Assembly (NCBI RefSeq): GCF_003148825.1
Contig: NZ_QGGZ01000019.1
Coordinates: forward strand, 1 to 64,000
DNA length: 64,000 nt
Reading direction: 5' to 3'
Source of the DNA: Streptomyces sp. CG 926
GTDB lineage: Bacteria > Actinomycetota > Actinomycetes > Streptomycetales > Streptomycetaceae
Shown: positions 1 through 8,482 of the stretch, piece after piece
How the letters are laid out: each line of letters starts with the position of its first letter
Numbering within the stretch: position 1 is the first letter of the stretch
Made by a program: the position numbers and the translations under genes
Notes under the pieces: generated by a model
What the model saw: the letters and a program-made list of their open reading frames with translations, nothing else
Told to the model about the DNA's origin: nothing
Database searches by the model: none

Positions 1-1389
1 CGCCTCGAACAGATCCACCAACGAACCCGGAACCCGCTCCGCGGCCGTGTCGTTCCACTCCACCAACACCCGACCCCGCTCCCCCTCGTCGAGGAGGTCG
101 GCGTGGGCGGCGAGGGCGGTGGGTTCGGCGTGGGCCAGCCAGGTGGCGACGTTGAGGTAGTGGCGTGAGAGGGCGGCGGCCGCGTCGAGGTCGTGGGCGT
201 CGGGGTTGGCGTCGATGTTGATCTGCATGCCGCCGCGGTCGTAGATGTCGATGCGGAGGTTGTCGACGGGGCCGGTGGACAGGTTGTGGGTCACGGTGGG
301 GCAGGTGCCGAACCGCAGGTCGTAGTCGAAAGCCATCACGTTGATGTGGAGGCCGCACAGGTCGCCGTCGGTGATCTTGAGGTCGCCGAGCATGTCGCGG
401 TAGCGGTAGCGCTGGTGCTTCATTCCCTCGCGGACGGCGTGGGAGGTCTGGCGTACGAGGTCCTCGACCGTGGTCCGGGGGCCGATGCTCAGGCGCAGGG
501 GCAGGATGTTGGAGGTCATGCCGGGGACGGTGAGTGTGTGGCGGTCGCCTCGGGCGCGTACGGGCAGGCCGACGGTGATCTCCTGTTCGCCGCTGACCCG
601 GTGCTGGTAGAGCGCGGCGGCGGCGATCATGAGGCCGGGGAAGCTGGTTCTGAGGCGGCGTGCGCCGTGCTTGAGGCTGTCGGCCGCGTCGGTGTCGATG
701 CCGTCGGTGTGCCGCAGCGGGGCGTGCTGGGCGCGGCGGGACTTGTAGGCGTCGCCTCCGTCCAGGGCGGGGTGGCCGGCGAGGCGGTCGAGCCAGTAGA
801 GCCGGTCCTGTTCGTACTGCGCGGAGGTGCGGTAGGCGCGGTCGTCCTCGTGCAGGACGGAGAAGGGGGCGAGCGCGCCTTCGGCGGGGTCGCGGCCTTC
901 GAGGAGGGCGGCGTAGATCTCGGCGCCGCGGGCGGCGGCGACGACGCCGCTCTGGCCGTCGAAGACGAGGTGGTGGACGCGGATGTACCAGTAGTGGAGT
1001 TCCTCGTCCAGCGTGATGATCGCGGCGTTGTGGAGCGCTCCGCCGTCGAGTTCGGCGGGAGTGCGCAGGTCGGCGTCCATCCAGGCGCGGGCGGCGGCGC
1101 GGGGGTCCCTCTCGCCGCTGAGGTCGACGGCCTGCACGGGGTAGTCGGCTGCGTCGTGGAGGTATTGGACGGGGGTGCCGTCGACGGTCTTCAGGCGCAG
1201 GCGTACCGTCTCGGTCTCGCGGATCCGCAGTTCGGCCGCGCGCAGGAGCAGGGCGTGGTCGACGGGTCCGTGGATCTCGATGTACTCGGCGAGAAAGAAT
1301 GACCGGTTTTCGGGGGCGAGCTGCTGTGCATACCAGATGCCGAGCTGTCCGCCCATCAATTCGATGAACTCGCCCTCGTTCTTGGTCAT
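1..1389 (-). CDS. NRPS, N-terminal condensation domain (partial)
   Basis: The frame is open from an ATG at 1389 to the window edge, giving 463 residues of a longer protein. Residues 10 to about 430 read as a condensation domain, with the catalytic motif HHLVFDG at 139-145 (HHxxxDG). After it the sequence WNDTAAERVPGSLVDLFE begins the usual linker into an adenylation domain, which lies outside the window. A GGAG sits about 9 nt before the ATG. A synthetase that starts directly with a C domain usually accepts a lipid starter or a peptide from an upstream synthetase; which applies here cannot be seen. It is transcribed divergently from the P450 gene at 1716 across a StrR-type operator. Neighbouring genes suggest that the peptide contains Hpg and beta-hydroxylated residues (inference). 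Confidence 0.93.
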   Translation of the reverse strand, partial: MTKNEGEFIELMGGQLGIWYAQQLAPENRSFFLAEYIEIHGPVDHALLLRAAELRIRETETVRLRLKTVDGTPVQYLHDAADYPVQAVDLSGERDPRAAARAWMDADLRTPAELDGGALHNAAIITLDEELHYWYIRVHHLVFDGQSGVVAAARGAEIYAALLEGRDPAEGALAPFSVLHEDDRAYRTSAQYEQDRLYWLDRLAGHPALDGGDAYKSRRAQHAPLRHTDGIDTDAADSLKHGARRLRTSFPGLMIAAAALYQHRVSGEQEITVGLPVRARGDRHTLTVPGMTSNILPLRLSIGPRTTVEDLVRQTSHAVREGMKHQRYRYRDMLGDLKITDGDLCGLHINVMAFDYDLRFGTCPTVTHNLSTGPVDNLRIDIYDRGGMQINIDANPDAHDLDAAAALSRHYLNVATWLAHAEPTALAAHADLLDEGERGRVLVEWNDTAAERVPGSLVDLFEA

Positions 1390-1576
1390 GCCCACGCACT
1401 CCAATCGTTTGAATCGTCGACTGGAACAGCACGGGCTGCCTCAACCGGGGCACGCGCATGACCGCCCAGCTCCTGTTGAACAAAGCTGCGACCTGAGAAT
1501 TCGTCTTCATCGAGCATTGGCGCGGCGACCCACTATGACCGAGCCCCGGTGGCGGATCAACGTACGTCGGGGGTGC

Positions 1577-1605
1577 GTTCAACTGTGTGGGAAGGGCAGT
1601 TGAAC
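1577..1605. promoter_or_regulatory. StrR-type operator, site 1
   Basis: GTTCAACTG-N11-CAGTTGAAC is a perfect 9-bp inverted repeat in the 326-bp gap between the divergent NRPS and P450 genes. It has the same geometry as the StrR operator recalled from streptomycin clusters (GTTCGACTG-N11-CAGTCGAAC), with one base changed per arm. Related sites lie at 4169 and 11545. No StrR-like gene is in the window, so the regulator is presumably encoded further left. The rest of 1390-1715 shows no gene. Confidence 0.75.
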
Positions 1606-1715
1606 GGCTGCTTCACAGGTCAGGGGCGGAGCTTGACGGGGTGCGGCGACTTTTGGGACGGTGAATGGCGCCTATGGCTTCTCTCCCCTTCCCGCTTTCA
1701 CTGCGAGGCACCCGT

Positions 1716-2906
1716 ATGCCCGATTCAGCGCCGCACATCGATCTGGTGGATCCGGAACTCTATTCCCGTGGCGATCCTTTTTCGCAATGGGCCTGGCTGC
1801 GTGCCAACGATCCGGTGCACTGGCACCGGCCGGGGGAGCTTCCGGGTTTCTGGTCCCTGACGCGTTACGAGGACATCCGTACGGCTTACCGGGACGCGGA
1901 GACGTTCAGTTCGGCGCAGGGGATCCTGCTGCGGCCGGCCGAGCACGGGGCGGACCCGGGCGGTGGGCGGACGCTGGCCCTCACCGACGCGCCCCGTCAC
2001 AAGCAGCTGCGGGGCCTGGTCGACGGCTGGTTCGCCGTCCGCTCGGTCCGCTCGCTGGAGGCGGAGATGGCGTCGATCGCCGAAGGGGTGGTCGAGGCGG
2101 CGCTGGAGCGGGGCAGTTGTGACTTCGTCGCCGATGTCGCGGCCCGGATCCCGCTCTATGTGATCTGCCGGATGATGGGGGTGCCCGAGTCGGACTGGGA
2201 GCGTCTGTACGACCTGACGAGCCAGGCGTTCGCGGCGGGCGATCCGCTCGCGCGGCGCTTCGCGCACCTGGACATCCTGGGGTACTTCGAGACCCTGCAG
2301 GCCGACAAGGCGCGCAACCCGGGGGACGACCTGGTGAGCGTCCTGGCGACGGCGGTGGTGGACGGTGAGCGGCTGAGTCCCGACGACGTGATCCTGAACT
2401 GCGACAACCTGCTGGTCGGCGGTACGGAGAACACCCGGATCGCCGCGGCCGGGGGGATGCTCGCGCTCCTGGAGCATCCGGAGCAGTGGAGTGCGGTGCG
2501 TGGGGATCCGGCGCTGCTGCCGTCCGCGGTCGAGGAGGTGCTGCGCTGGACGTCGACGGCCACGCACATCATGCGTACGGCCGTGAGGCCGGTGCGGATC
2601 CATGACCGGCGGATCGAGGCCGGCGACAAGGTGGTGTTCTGGCTGCCGTCGGCGAACCGGGACGAGACGGTGTTCGACGCACCGGACGTGTTCGACGTGC
2701 GGCGCTCCCCCAACCGTCATCTGTCGCTGGGGTTCGGTGAGCACTTCTGTCTGGGCAGCATGCTGGCGCGGGTGGAACTGCGGCTTCTGTACGGTGAGTT
2801 GGTGAAGCGGGGGGTGCGCATCGAGCTGGACGGTGAGCCGAAGCTGCTGGATTCGATCGTCGTGAACGGTCCCGAGCTGCTTCCGGTGCGCCTGAAGGCC
2901 TCCTGA
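1716..2906 (+). CDS. Cytochrome P450, NRPS-associated
   Basis: A 396-residue P450. The heme loop FGEHFCLG (340-347) carries the ligand Cys345. ExxR is E274-R277 and the I-helix reads GGTENT (235-240), so the usual acid-Thr pair is replaced by Glu-Asn. P450s with such I-helices are often NRPS-associated and hydroxylate carrier-bound amino acids at the beta carbon; that role is inferred from context. The ATG at 1716 was chosen because GAGG lies 8 nt upstream and the P450 fold begins soon after; an in-frame ATG at 1665 lacks a good ribosome site. It shares an operator region with the NRPS and converges on the SyrP-like gene across a strong terminator. Confidence 0.92.
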   Translation: MPDSAPHIDLVDPELYSRGDPFSQWAWLRANDPVHWHRPGELPGFWSLTRYEDIRTAYRDAETFSSAQGILLRPAEHGADPGGGRTLALTDAPRHKQLRGLVDGWFAVRSVRSLEAEMASIAEGVVEAALERGSCDFVADVAARIPLYVICRMMGVPESDWERLYDLTSQAFAAGDPLARRFAHLDILGYFETLQADKARNPGDDLVSVLATAVVDGERLSPDDVILNCDNLLVGGTENTRIAAAGGMLALLEHPEQWSAVRGDPALLPSAVEEVLRWTSTATHIMRTAVRPVRIHDRRIEAGDKVVFWLPSANRDETVFDAPDVFDVRRSPNRHLSLGFGEHFCLGSMLARVELRLLYGELVKRGVRIELDGEPKLLDSIVVNGPELLPVRLKAS

Positions 2907-2916
2907 ACCGCGTATA

Positions 2917-2955
2917 CGAGCGGGGCGCCCACCGTGGAGGTGGGCGCCCCGCTCG
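2917..2955. terminator. Bidirectional terminator hairpin
   Basis: A perfect 17-bp stem (arms 2917-2933 and 2939-2955) with a 5-nt loop lies between the convergent P450 and SyrP-like genes. Such U-tract-poor GC hairpins are normal for Streptomyces. Confidence 0.85.
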
Positions 2956-2981
2956 CGTGTGCGCGTGTGTGTGCGTGGGGG

Positions 2982-3950
2982 TCAGCCGGACATGGCGACC
3001 AGGACCCTGCGGTCGCCGGTGTAGGGGCGTCGGCCGTGGGCGGTGGCGACGTTGTCGATGACCATGAGGTCGCCCTTGCGCCAGTCCACGTCGACGGCCG
3101 TCTTCAGGCCGCGGTCGTGGATGTGGAGGATGTACGCGTCGGGGATGGGGCTGCCGTCGGCGAAGGTGACGGACTGGGGCAGTTCCTCGGGGGGCAGGAT
3201 CTGTGCCAGTTCGCGGGCGGTCTCGTCGCCGAGGGCGGCGGGGTGGAAGTGGTCGGCCTGGTTGAACCAGACCTCGGTGCCGGTGACGGGGTGCCGGACG
3301 GTGGCGGGGCGGACGGGGCTGGTCATGCGCAGGCCGCCGTCGGTGTCCCAGTGCCAGGTGAACTCCCCCGCCTTGAGGAAGGCTTCGACCTCGGCGCGGT
3401 CGTCGGTCTCGAACGTCTGGCGCCAGCTGCGGCCGAGGCCCATGCCGTCGTGCAGGTTCTGGGTGTAGCGGATGCCGCCGGCGAAGGCCTCGCGGACCTC
3501 GGCGTCCAGGGCGGCGAGCCAGCGCGCGCCGTCGGCGACGGGTGTGGCGCCGCCGCCTCCGGGGGTGGTGGCGCAGTAGAAGAAGAGCCGCTCGGGCCAC
3601 CGGTGGCTGTACGACAGTTCGCTGTGCATCGCGATCGTCATGTGCTGGGGGTACTCGGTCGACGTGTAGAGGTTGCCGCCGAGCTGCGTGCGGGGCGAGG
3701 TGCCGTGCAGGTAGCCGAGCCGGTTGGGCAGCAGCAGGTCCATCACCGTCTCGACGTCCTCTTCGGGCACGTCGAAGTCCCGGAAGACCAGTGCTTTCTC
3801 GCGTGCGAGGAGGTCCCCGGGGTCCCCGAGGGCCGCCAGCCGGTCGCGTACTCCTTCGGCGCCGGTCGGACCGCCCTCGGGGCGTACGACGAGCGGGCTC
3901 CAGGCGGTGCCGGTGACGGGTGTGCTGGTGCTCGTTGTGGTGTCGCTCAT
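2982..3950 (-). CDS. SyrP-like TauD/TfdA oxygenase
   Basis: A 322-residue Fe(II)/2-oxoglutarate dioxygenase. The facial triad can be read as H109-S-E111 in MHSELSYSHRWP and H305 in NVATAHGRRP; R315 is the likely 2-oxoglutarate-binding arginine. The Glu in the HxE motif is typical of the SyrP/clavaminate synthase branch, where many use Asp. SyrP hydroxylates carrier-bound aspartate, so beta-hydroxylation of an NRPS-bound residue is the likely role; the substrate cannot be read. The ATG at 3950 has GAGGAG just upstream. It is divergent from the hydrolase at 4434 across operator site 2. Confidence 0.9.
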   Translation of the reverse strand: MSDTTTSTSTPVTGTAWSPLVVRPEGGPTGAEGVRDRLAALGDPGDLLAREKALVFRDFDVPEEDVETVMDLLLPNRLGYLHGTSPRTQLGGNLYTSTEYPQHMTIAMHSELSYSHRWPERLFFYCATTPGGGGATPVADGARWLAALDAEVREAFAGGIRYTQNLHDGMGLGRSWRQTFETDDRAEVEAFLKAGEFTWHWDTDGGLRMTSPVRPATVRHPVTGTEVWFNQADHFHPAALGDETARELAQILPPEELPQSVTFADGSPIPDAYILHIHDRGLKTAVDVDWRKGDLMVIDNVATAHGRRPYTGDRRVLVAMSG

Positions 3951-4168
3951 GGCTGGGCTCCTCGGCTCCTGACTCGATACGCGTGACCGGGCGTCGTCGG
4001 GGCGGTGGGGCGGGCCGTGCTCCCGGGCCCCGCCGGGCGGGGGTCTGTCGAAGGCGGGGCCGGGAGCCGCGCGGGGCCAGGGCCCCGGCTCCGGCCGCTG
4101 CGGGCCGCCCGACGGGCGCGGCCGGACGCCCACTATGAGCGCGGCCCACCGGTGCGGGTCAACGCGCT

Positions 4169-4197
4169 GTTCAACCGCGCGGTCGTCTTCGTTGAAC
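4169..4197. promoter_or_regulatory. StrR-type operator, site 2
   Basis: GTTCAACCG-N11-TCGTTGAAC is a 7-bp perfect inverted repeat (GTTCAAC/GTTGAAC) in the same 29-bp format as site 1. Further half sites flank it (GTCAACG on the left, GTTGATC on the right). It lies in the 483-bp gap between the divergent SyrP-like and hydrolase genes. I see no gene in 3951-4433. Confidence 0.7.
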
Positions 4198-4433
4198 GGC
4201 GTTGATCGGCGGGTCGTGGCGGTGTCATGGTGGACCGTCCGGCACGGCCGGGGGCCGTGGCCCCGGGTGGCCGCCCCGCTGTGGCCGGCGCCGTACGCGC
4301 GGTGTGCGGCATGGCCGTGCCGCCGCGGCCGGTGACGTCCCGCGCTGCCTCTTGTGCCCGCTGACTGCGACGACTTCGTCCCGGACGACCTGGAGTTCCC
4401 CTTGCGCACCGAGACTGTGACCGGAGGCATGTC

Positions 4434-5234
4434 ATGCCGTATGTGACCTCCAACGGGATCCGGCTCTCCTACCGGCGTCAGGGCAGCGGCGAGCCGGTGC
4501 TGCTCGTCATGGGCTCGGGCGCCGCCGGGCACGTGTGGACGACGCACCAGACACCGGCGATCAACGCGGCCGGCTACGAGACGGTGATCTTCGACAATCG
4601 GGGCATCGGCGCCTCCGACGCGCCCGAGGGCATGTACACGCTGGCCGACATGGTGGCCGACACCAAGGGCCTGATCGAGGCTCTGGGGATCGGTCCCTGC
4701 CGGATCGTCGGTACGTCGATGGGCGCGATGATCGCGCAGGAGCTGGCGGCGCAGTATCCGCACCTGGTGCGCTCTGCCGTGCTCATCGCCACCCGTGCGC
4801 GCTCGGACGCGACCCGGCGGGCGCTGACCGAGGCGGATCTCGCGCTGCGGGAGAGCGGGGTGCGGCTGCCACCGAAGTACGAGGCGATGCGGACCGTCCT
4901 GGAGATGCTCTCCCCCGCCACGCTCAACGACGACACGTCGGCGCGGAGTTGGCTGGAGATCTTCGAGCTGACCGGCGGTGGCGTCGGCGGTGGCGGGCAG
5001 GCCGGCGTCGACCGGGCCGGCGACCGGCGCGGGGTGCTGCGTTCCATCGGGGTCCCGTGCCGCACGATCGCCTTCTCGGACGACCTCATCTGCCCTCCGC
5101 ATCTGGTGGCCGAGGTGGCTGACGCCATTCCCGGGTGCGACCACGTGGAGATCGCGGACTGCGGGCATCTGGGGAACCTGGAGCGTCCGCGGGCCGTGAA
5201 CGACGCGATCATCGAGTTCCTCGACAAGCACTGA
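4434..5234 (+). CDS. Alpha/beta hydrolase
   Basis: A 266-residue alpha/beta-hydrolase fold protein. The nucleophile elbow GTSMGA is at 93-98 (Ser95). The acid is probably Asp216 or Asp217 (FSDDLICPP) and the base is His245 in CGHLGN. The oxyanion region is VMGSGAAG. A glycine-rich stretch near residue 180 (GGGVGGGG) marks the lid and is unusual. GGAGG lies 7 nt before the ATG. In an NRPS cluster it could be a type II thioesterase-like editor or a tailoring hydrolase or cyclase; sequence alone does not decide. The GNAT gene follows 70 bp downstream on the same strand. Confidence 0.88.
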   Translation: MPYVTSNGIRLSYRRQGSGEPVLLVMGSGAAGHVWTTHQTPAINAAGYETVIFDNRGIGASDAPEGMYTLADMVADTKGLIEALGIGPCRIVGTSMGAMIAQELAAQYPHLVRSAVLIATRARSDATRRALTEADLALRESGVRLPPKYEAMRTVLEMLSPATLNDDTSARSWLEIFELTGGGVGGGGQAGVDRAGDRRGVLRSIGVPCRTIAFSDDLICPPHLVAEVADAIPGCDHVEIADCGHLGNLERPRAVNDAIIEFLDKH

Positions 5235-5303
5235 CCTCGGGCGCGCGCCGCCACCCGCCCCGCCCGTCCTTCTTCTTCCGCCCCTTTCACGTAAGGCCGC
5301 GCC

Positions 5304-5948
5304 ATGAACCAGCCTGAGCACGTCGATCCGGGTCCCGGGGCGAAGATCGTCCGGCAGGACGTCACGACGTGGACGCTGCGGATGTCCTCGCCCGAGCAGC
5401 TGAGGCCGGCCCGGTCGCAGACCGAGATGCGGGTGGAGCGTTCGCAGGTGCCGTCGGTCGATCTGAGCCGGGCCCTGTACGCGGCCGTCGGGTCCCACGT
5501 GTGTTGGACGGACCGTTTCTCGTGGAGCCACGAGACGTGGCGCGCTTGGGTGCACCGGCCGTCGGTGGCGACGTGGATCGCCACGGTGCAGGGCACGGTG
5601 GCGGGCTTCTTCGAGCTGGAGGCGCAGCCGGACGGCGGGGTGGAGGTGGTGCTGTTCGGGCTGCTGCCCCAGTTCTACGGGCGTGGCCTGGGCGGCGTCC
5701 TGCTGACGGCCTGCGTGGAACGGGCTTGGCGCGGTGGTGTGGAGTGGGGCGGGCCCGAGGCGCTTCCCGCGCGGTACGTGTATCTGCGGACGAGCACGCT
5801 GGATCACCGTCATGCCGTGCGGAACTATCTCGCGCGGGGTTTCGAGACGGCGGAGGCGCGGACCGATGCCAAGCCGATCCCCGATCCGCGGATGGCTCCG
5901 TGGCCGCTGGCCCGGGATCCGCGGCAGGTGCCGGTGGGCGACCACTGA
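5304..5948 (+). CDS. GNAT-family acetyltransferase
   Basis: A 214-residue protein. The GNAT core runs from about 60 to 195, with the acetyl-CoA-binding region around LLPQFYGRGLGGVLLTAC (QxxGxG/A-like) and a late LRTSTLDHRHAVRNYLARGF segment typical of GNAT motif B. The first 50 residues are polar and not recognised. The substrate is unknown; it could modify the peptide, confer self-resistance, or act elsewhere. It is probably cotranscribed with the hydrolase and ends before a very strong convergent terminator. Confidence 0.85.
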   Translation: MNQPEHVDPGPGAKIVRQDVTTWTLRMSSPEQLRPARSQTEMRVERSQVPSVDLSRALYAAVGSHVCWTDRFSWSHETWRAWVHRPSVATWIATVQGTVAGFFELEAQPDGGVEVVLFGLLPQFYGRGLGGVLLTACVERAWRGGVEWGGPEALPARYVYLRTSTLDHRHAVRNYLARGFETAEARTDAKPIPDPRMAPWPLARDPRQVPVGDH

Positions 5949-5991
5949 GCCCGTGCGCAGTCCCTCGGACAGCGTCGGACTGCGTCGGACC

Positions 5992-6052
5992 CGATGAGGG
6001 ACGGCGGTGGCCCCCTCCCCACAGGGGAGGGGGCCACCGCCGTCCCTCATCG
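5992..6052. terminator. Very long bidirectional terminator
   Basis: A perfect 29-bp stem (5992-6020 with 6024-6052) and a 3-nt loop ACA lie between the convergent GNAT gene and hmo-hpgT. The right arm contains the TGA stop codon of hmo-hpgT (6047-6049). Confidence 0.9.
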
Positions 6053-8482
6053 TCGGTCCGTCGCGGCCCTGGCTCTGGTGAAGCGGGCCAGGCGGCCGAT
6101 GCCGTCCTTGATCTGCTCGTGCGTCAGGTAGCTGACGGAGAGCCGCAGGGCGTGTTCGCCGCCTCCTTGGGGGTGGAAGTACGCCATGGGGGTCCAGATG
6201 ACGCCGAACTCCTCGGCCGCCTGGGTGAGTGCGGCCTCGTCGGTGCGGAAGGGAACGGTGAGGGAGAGGAAGAAGCCTCCGCCCGGTTCGTTCCAGCGCA
6301 CGCCGAGCGCGGTGCGCTCCTGCGGCGGGAAGGCGTCCTCGAGGGCGTCGAGAGTGACGCGCATCGCGTCCCCGTAGTAGGCGGCGGTGGCCGTGTTGAG
6401 TGCGCCGGCCCGGCCGTCCGCCGTGAGCAGCATGCCGGCCACCAGGGCCTGGCTGATCGGCGAGGTGTTGACCGTCACCATCGACTTGATCTTGCTGAGC
6501 GCGTCGGCGAGGACCGTGGTGCGGCCCGTTTCGTCGGTGACGGGCTGGTCGGCGACGGCGAACCCGACGCGGGCACCGGGGAACAGCGTCTTGGAGAGCG
6601 AACCGATGTGCACCACGCGGTGGTTGCGGTCCAGTGCCTTCAGCGTCGGGAGCCGCTCCCCCGGGCTGACCAGCCGGTAGGGGCTGTCCTCCAGGAGGAG
6701 GATGTCCTCGCGTTCGGCGAGGTCGAGCAGTTCCTGGCGTGCCTTGAGGGACAGGGTGGCGCCGGAGGGGTTGGAGTGGTCGGGGATGACGTAGAAGGCG
6801 CGGGGCCTGCGGCCCCGGGCGCGTTCGGCGTCGATCGCGGCGGCGAGGCGGTCGACCCGTACGCCGTCCTCGTCCTCCTCGACGGCGACGGGGGTGATGT
6901 CGAGGAGCCGGGCGGCGCCCGTGATACCGACGTAGCAGGGGCTGGAGGCCAGCAGGACGTCGTCGGGGCCGGTGATCAGCGCGCGGACGGCGAGCAGCAT
7001 CGCCTCCTGGGCGCCGACGGTGACCACGACGGCCTCCGGCGGGACGTCGATGCCCTCGTCCTTGCGCAGCGAGTCGGCGATCAGCTCGCGGATGTGTCCG
7101 CTCGTGGGCCCGTACTGGAAGAGCGTCGTGCGTATCTGCTCGGGTGTGCTGCCCTGCTGGTGCAGGTGGTCCACGTAGTGGCGCAGGTAGGTGAAGATCT
7201 GCTCGGTGTCGAAGAAGCCCTCGTAGGGGCGTCCGGGTGCGAAGGAGACGGCGTCGGGGTAGCGGGTGGTGATCTCGTTGAGGAAGTTCATCGTGTCCAG
7301 GACGGGGTCCGAGACGCTGGCGTGGAGGTCCCGCGTCCGCAGCCCGGTGCCGGCGGGAGCGGCGACGGGGGGCCTGACGTGAGCGGGCCCGGCCGTCAGG
7401 AGGGCGGGGGTCACGAGGGCGGGGCCCGCGTCCGTCACCGTCCCGGTGCCGGTCAGGGCCATGGCGTCGGTCAGTTCGTCGCGGACGATGCCGAGCACGT
7501 CGGCAACGCCGTCGGCTCCGGCGACGGCCAGTCCGTGCAGGGCGGGCCGGCCCAGGAGGACGGCATCGGCGCCGAGCGCGAGCGCGGTCAGGACGTCGGT
7601 GCCCCGGCGTACGCCGCCGTCGAGGAGGACGGGGCAGGCACGGTCGACGGCCTCGGCGACGGCGGGCAGCGCGGTGAGGGTGGCCGGGGCCCCGTCGAGC
7701 TGGCGTCCGCCGTGGTTGGAGACGACGATGCCCTGCGCGCCCTCGGCGGTGGCCCGCCGGGCGTCCTGCGCGGTGAGGACGCCTTTGAGGAGGATCGGCA
7801 GGGAGCTGACGGTGCGCAGCCAGGCGAGGACGGACCAGTCCAGGGCGGGGTCGAACTCGGCGAGCGCGTGTGCGCCGGGCGAGTGGAATCCGTCGCCGGT
7901 GAGGTTGGCGGGTGCGATGCCTTCGGGGAGTTCGAAGCCGTTGCGCAGGTCGCGCAGCCGGCGGCCGAGGCGTGGCGCGTCGACGGTCAGTACGAGGGCT
8001 TCGAAGCCGGCCCGTTCGGCGCGTTCGATCAGCGTCCGGGTGACGCCCCGGTCGCGGAAGCAGTACACCTGCAGCCACAGCGGGGAGGTGGCGGCGGCGG
8101 CGATGTCCTCGAAGGTGCGGCCGGCGAAGGTGCTGACGGTCAGCGGGACGCCCGCGGCCCCCGCGCCGCGGGCGGTGGCGACCTCGCCCTCGGGGTGGGC
8201 CAGGGCGTGGTAGGCCATCGGGGCGATCGCGAGGGGGGCCGCCCAGTCGCGGCCCAGGATCCGGGTCGTGGTGTCCGGTGCCTGGTGTCCGGCCAGGACG
8301 CGTGGGTGCAGGTGGACGGCGTCGAAGGCGGCGGTGTTGGCGGCGAGGGTGCGTTCGTCGCCCGCGCCGCCTTCCAGGAAGTCCTTGACGGCCGGCGTGA
8401 AGCGCGGCCGCGCCGCCGTCGCGTAGTCGGCCAGGGTCAGCGGACGGTCGGCGGCGGTGGGTGGGCGGTCTGCGGGGCTCAT
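6047..8482 (-). CDS. Hydroxymandelate oxidase-HpgT fusion
   Basis: An 811-residue two-enzyme fusion for 4-hydroxyphenylglycine. Residues 1 to about 365 are an FMN-dependent alpha-hydroxyacid oxidase (Hmo), with SNHGGRQLDG at 255-264 and catalytic His257; it oxidises 4-hydroxymandelate to 4-hydroxybenzoylformate. Residues about 385-811 are a class I PLP aminotransferase (HpgT), with Lys631 in SLSKTLFPG and the substrate region PDHSNPSG; it transaminates the keto acid to Hpg. A Pro/Ala-rich linker (about 365-382) joins them. In the CDA and vancomycin-type clusters I recall, these are separate genes. The ATG overlaps the hmaS stop codon (ATGA, 8479-8482), so the two are translationally coupled. 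All residues needed for activity appear present. Confidence 0.93.
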   Translation of the reverse strand: MSPADRPPTAADRPLTLADYATAARPRFTPAVKDFLEGGAGDERTLAANTAAFDAVHLHPRVLAGHQAPDTTTRILGRDWAAPLAIAPMAYHALAHPEGEVATARGAGAAGVPLTVSTFAGRTFEDIAAAATSPLWLQVYCFRDRGVTRTLIERAERAGFEALVLTVDAPRLGRRLRDLRNGFELPEGIAPANLTGDGFHSPGAHALAEFDPALDWSVLAWLRTVSSLPILLKGVLTAQDARRATAEGAQGIVVSNHGGRQLDGAPATLTALPAVAEAVDRACPVLLDGGVRRGTDVLTALALGADAVLLGRPALHGLAVAGADGVADVLGIVRDELTDAMALTGTGTVTDAGPALVTPALLTAGPAHVRPPVAAPAGTGLRTRDLHASVSDPVLDTMNFLNEITTRYPDAVSFAPGRPYEGFFDTEQIFTYLRHYVDHLHQQGSTPEQIRTTLFQYGPTSGHIRELIADSLRKDEGIDVPPEAVVVTVGAQEAMLLAVRALITGPDDVLLASSPCYVGITGAARLLDITPVAVEEDEDGVRVDRLAAAIDAERARGRRPRAFYVIPDHSNPSGATLSLKARQELLDLAEREDILLLEDSPYRLVSPGERLPTLKALDRNHRVVHIGSLSKTLFPGARVGFAVADQPVTDETGRTTVLADALSKIKSMVTVNTSPISQALVAGMLLTADGRAGALNTATAAYYGDAMRVTLDALEDAFPPQERTALGVRWNEPGGGFFLSLTVPFRTDEAALTQAAEEFGVIWTPMAYFHPQGGGEHALRLSVSYLTHEQIKDGIGRLARFTRARAATDRR

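Noticed and set aside
193..1302. A 369-codon plus-strand frame opposite the NRPS gene
   Set aside because: Low-complexity Val/Gly sequence; the minus strand has a complete condensation-domain motif.
2982..8078. A 1,698-codon open frame on the minus strand
   Set aside because: Only its last 322 codons are real (SyrP-like). The rest is Arg/Pro-rich and antisense or out of frame to the hydrolase, GNAT and hmo-hpgT genes, a usual GC-rich artefact.
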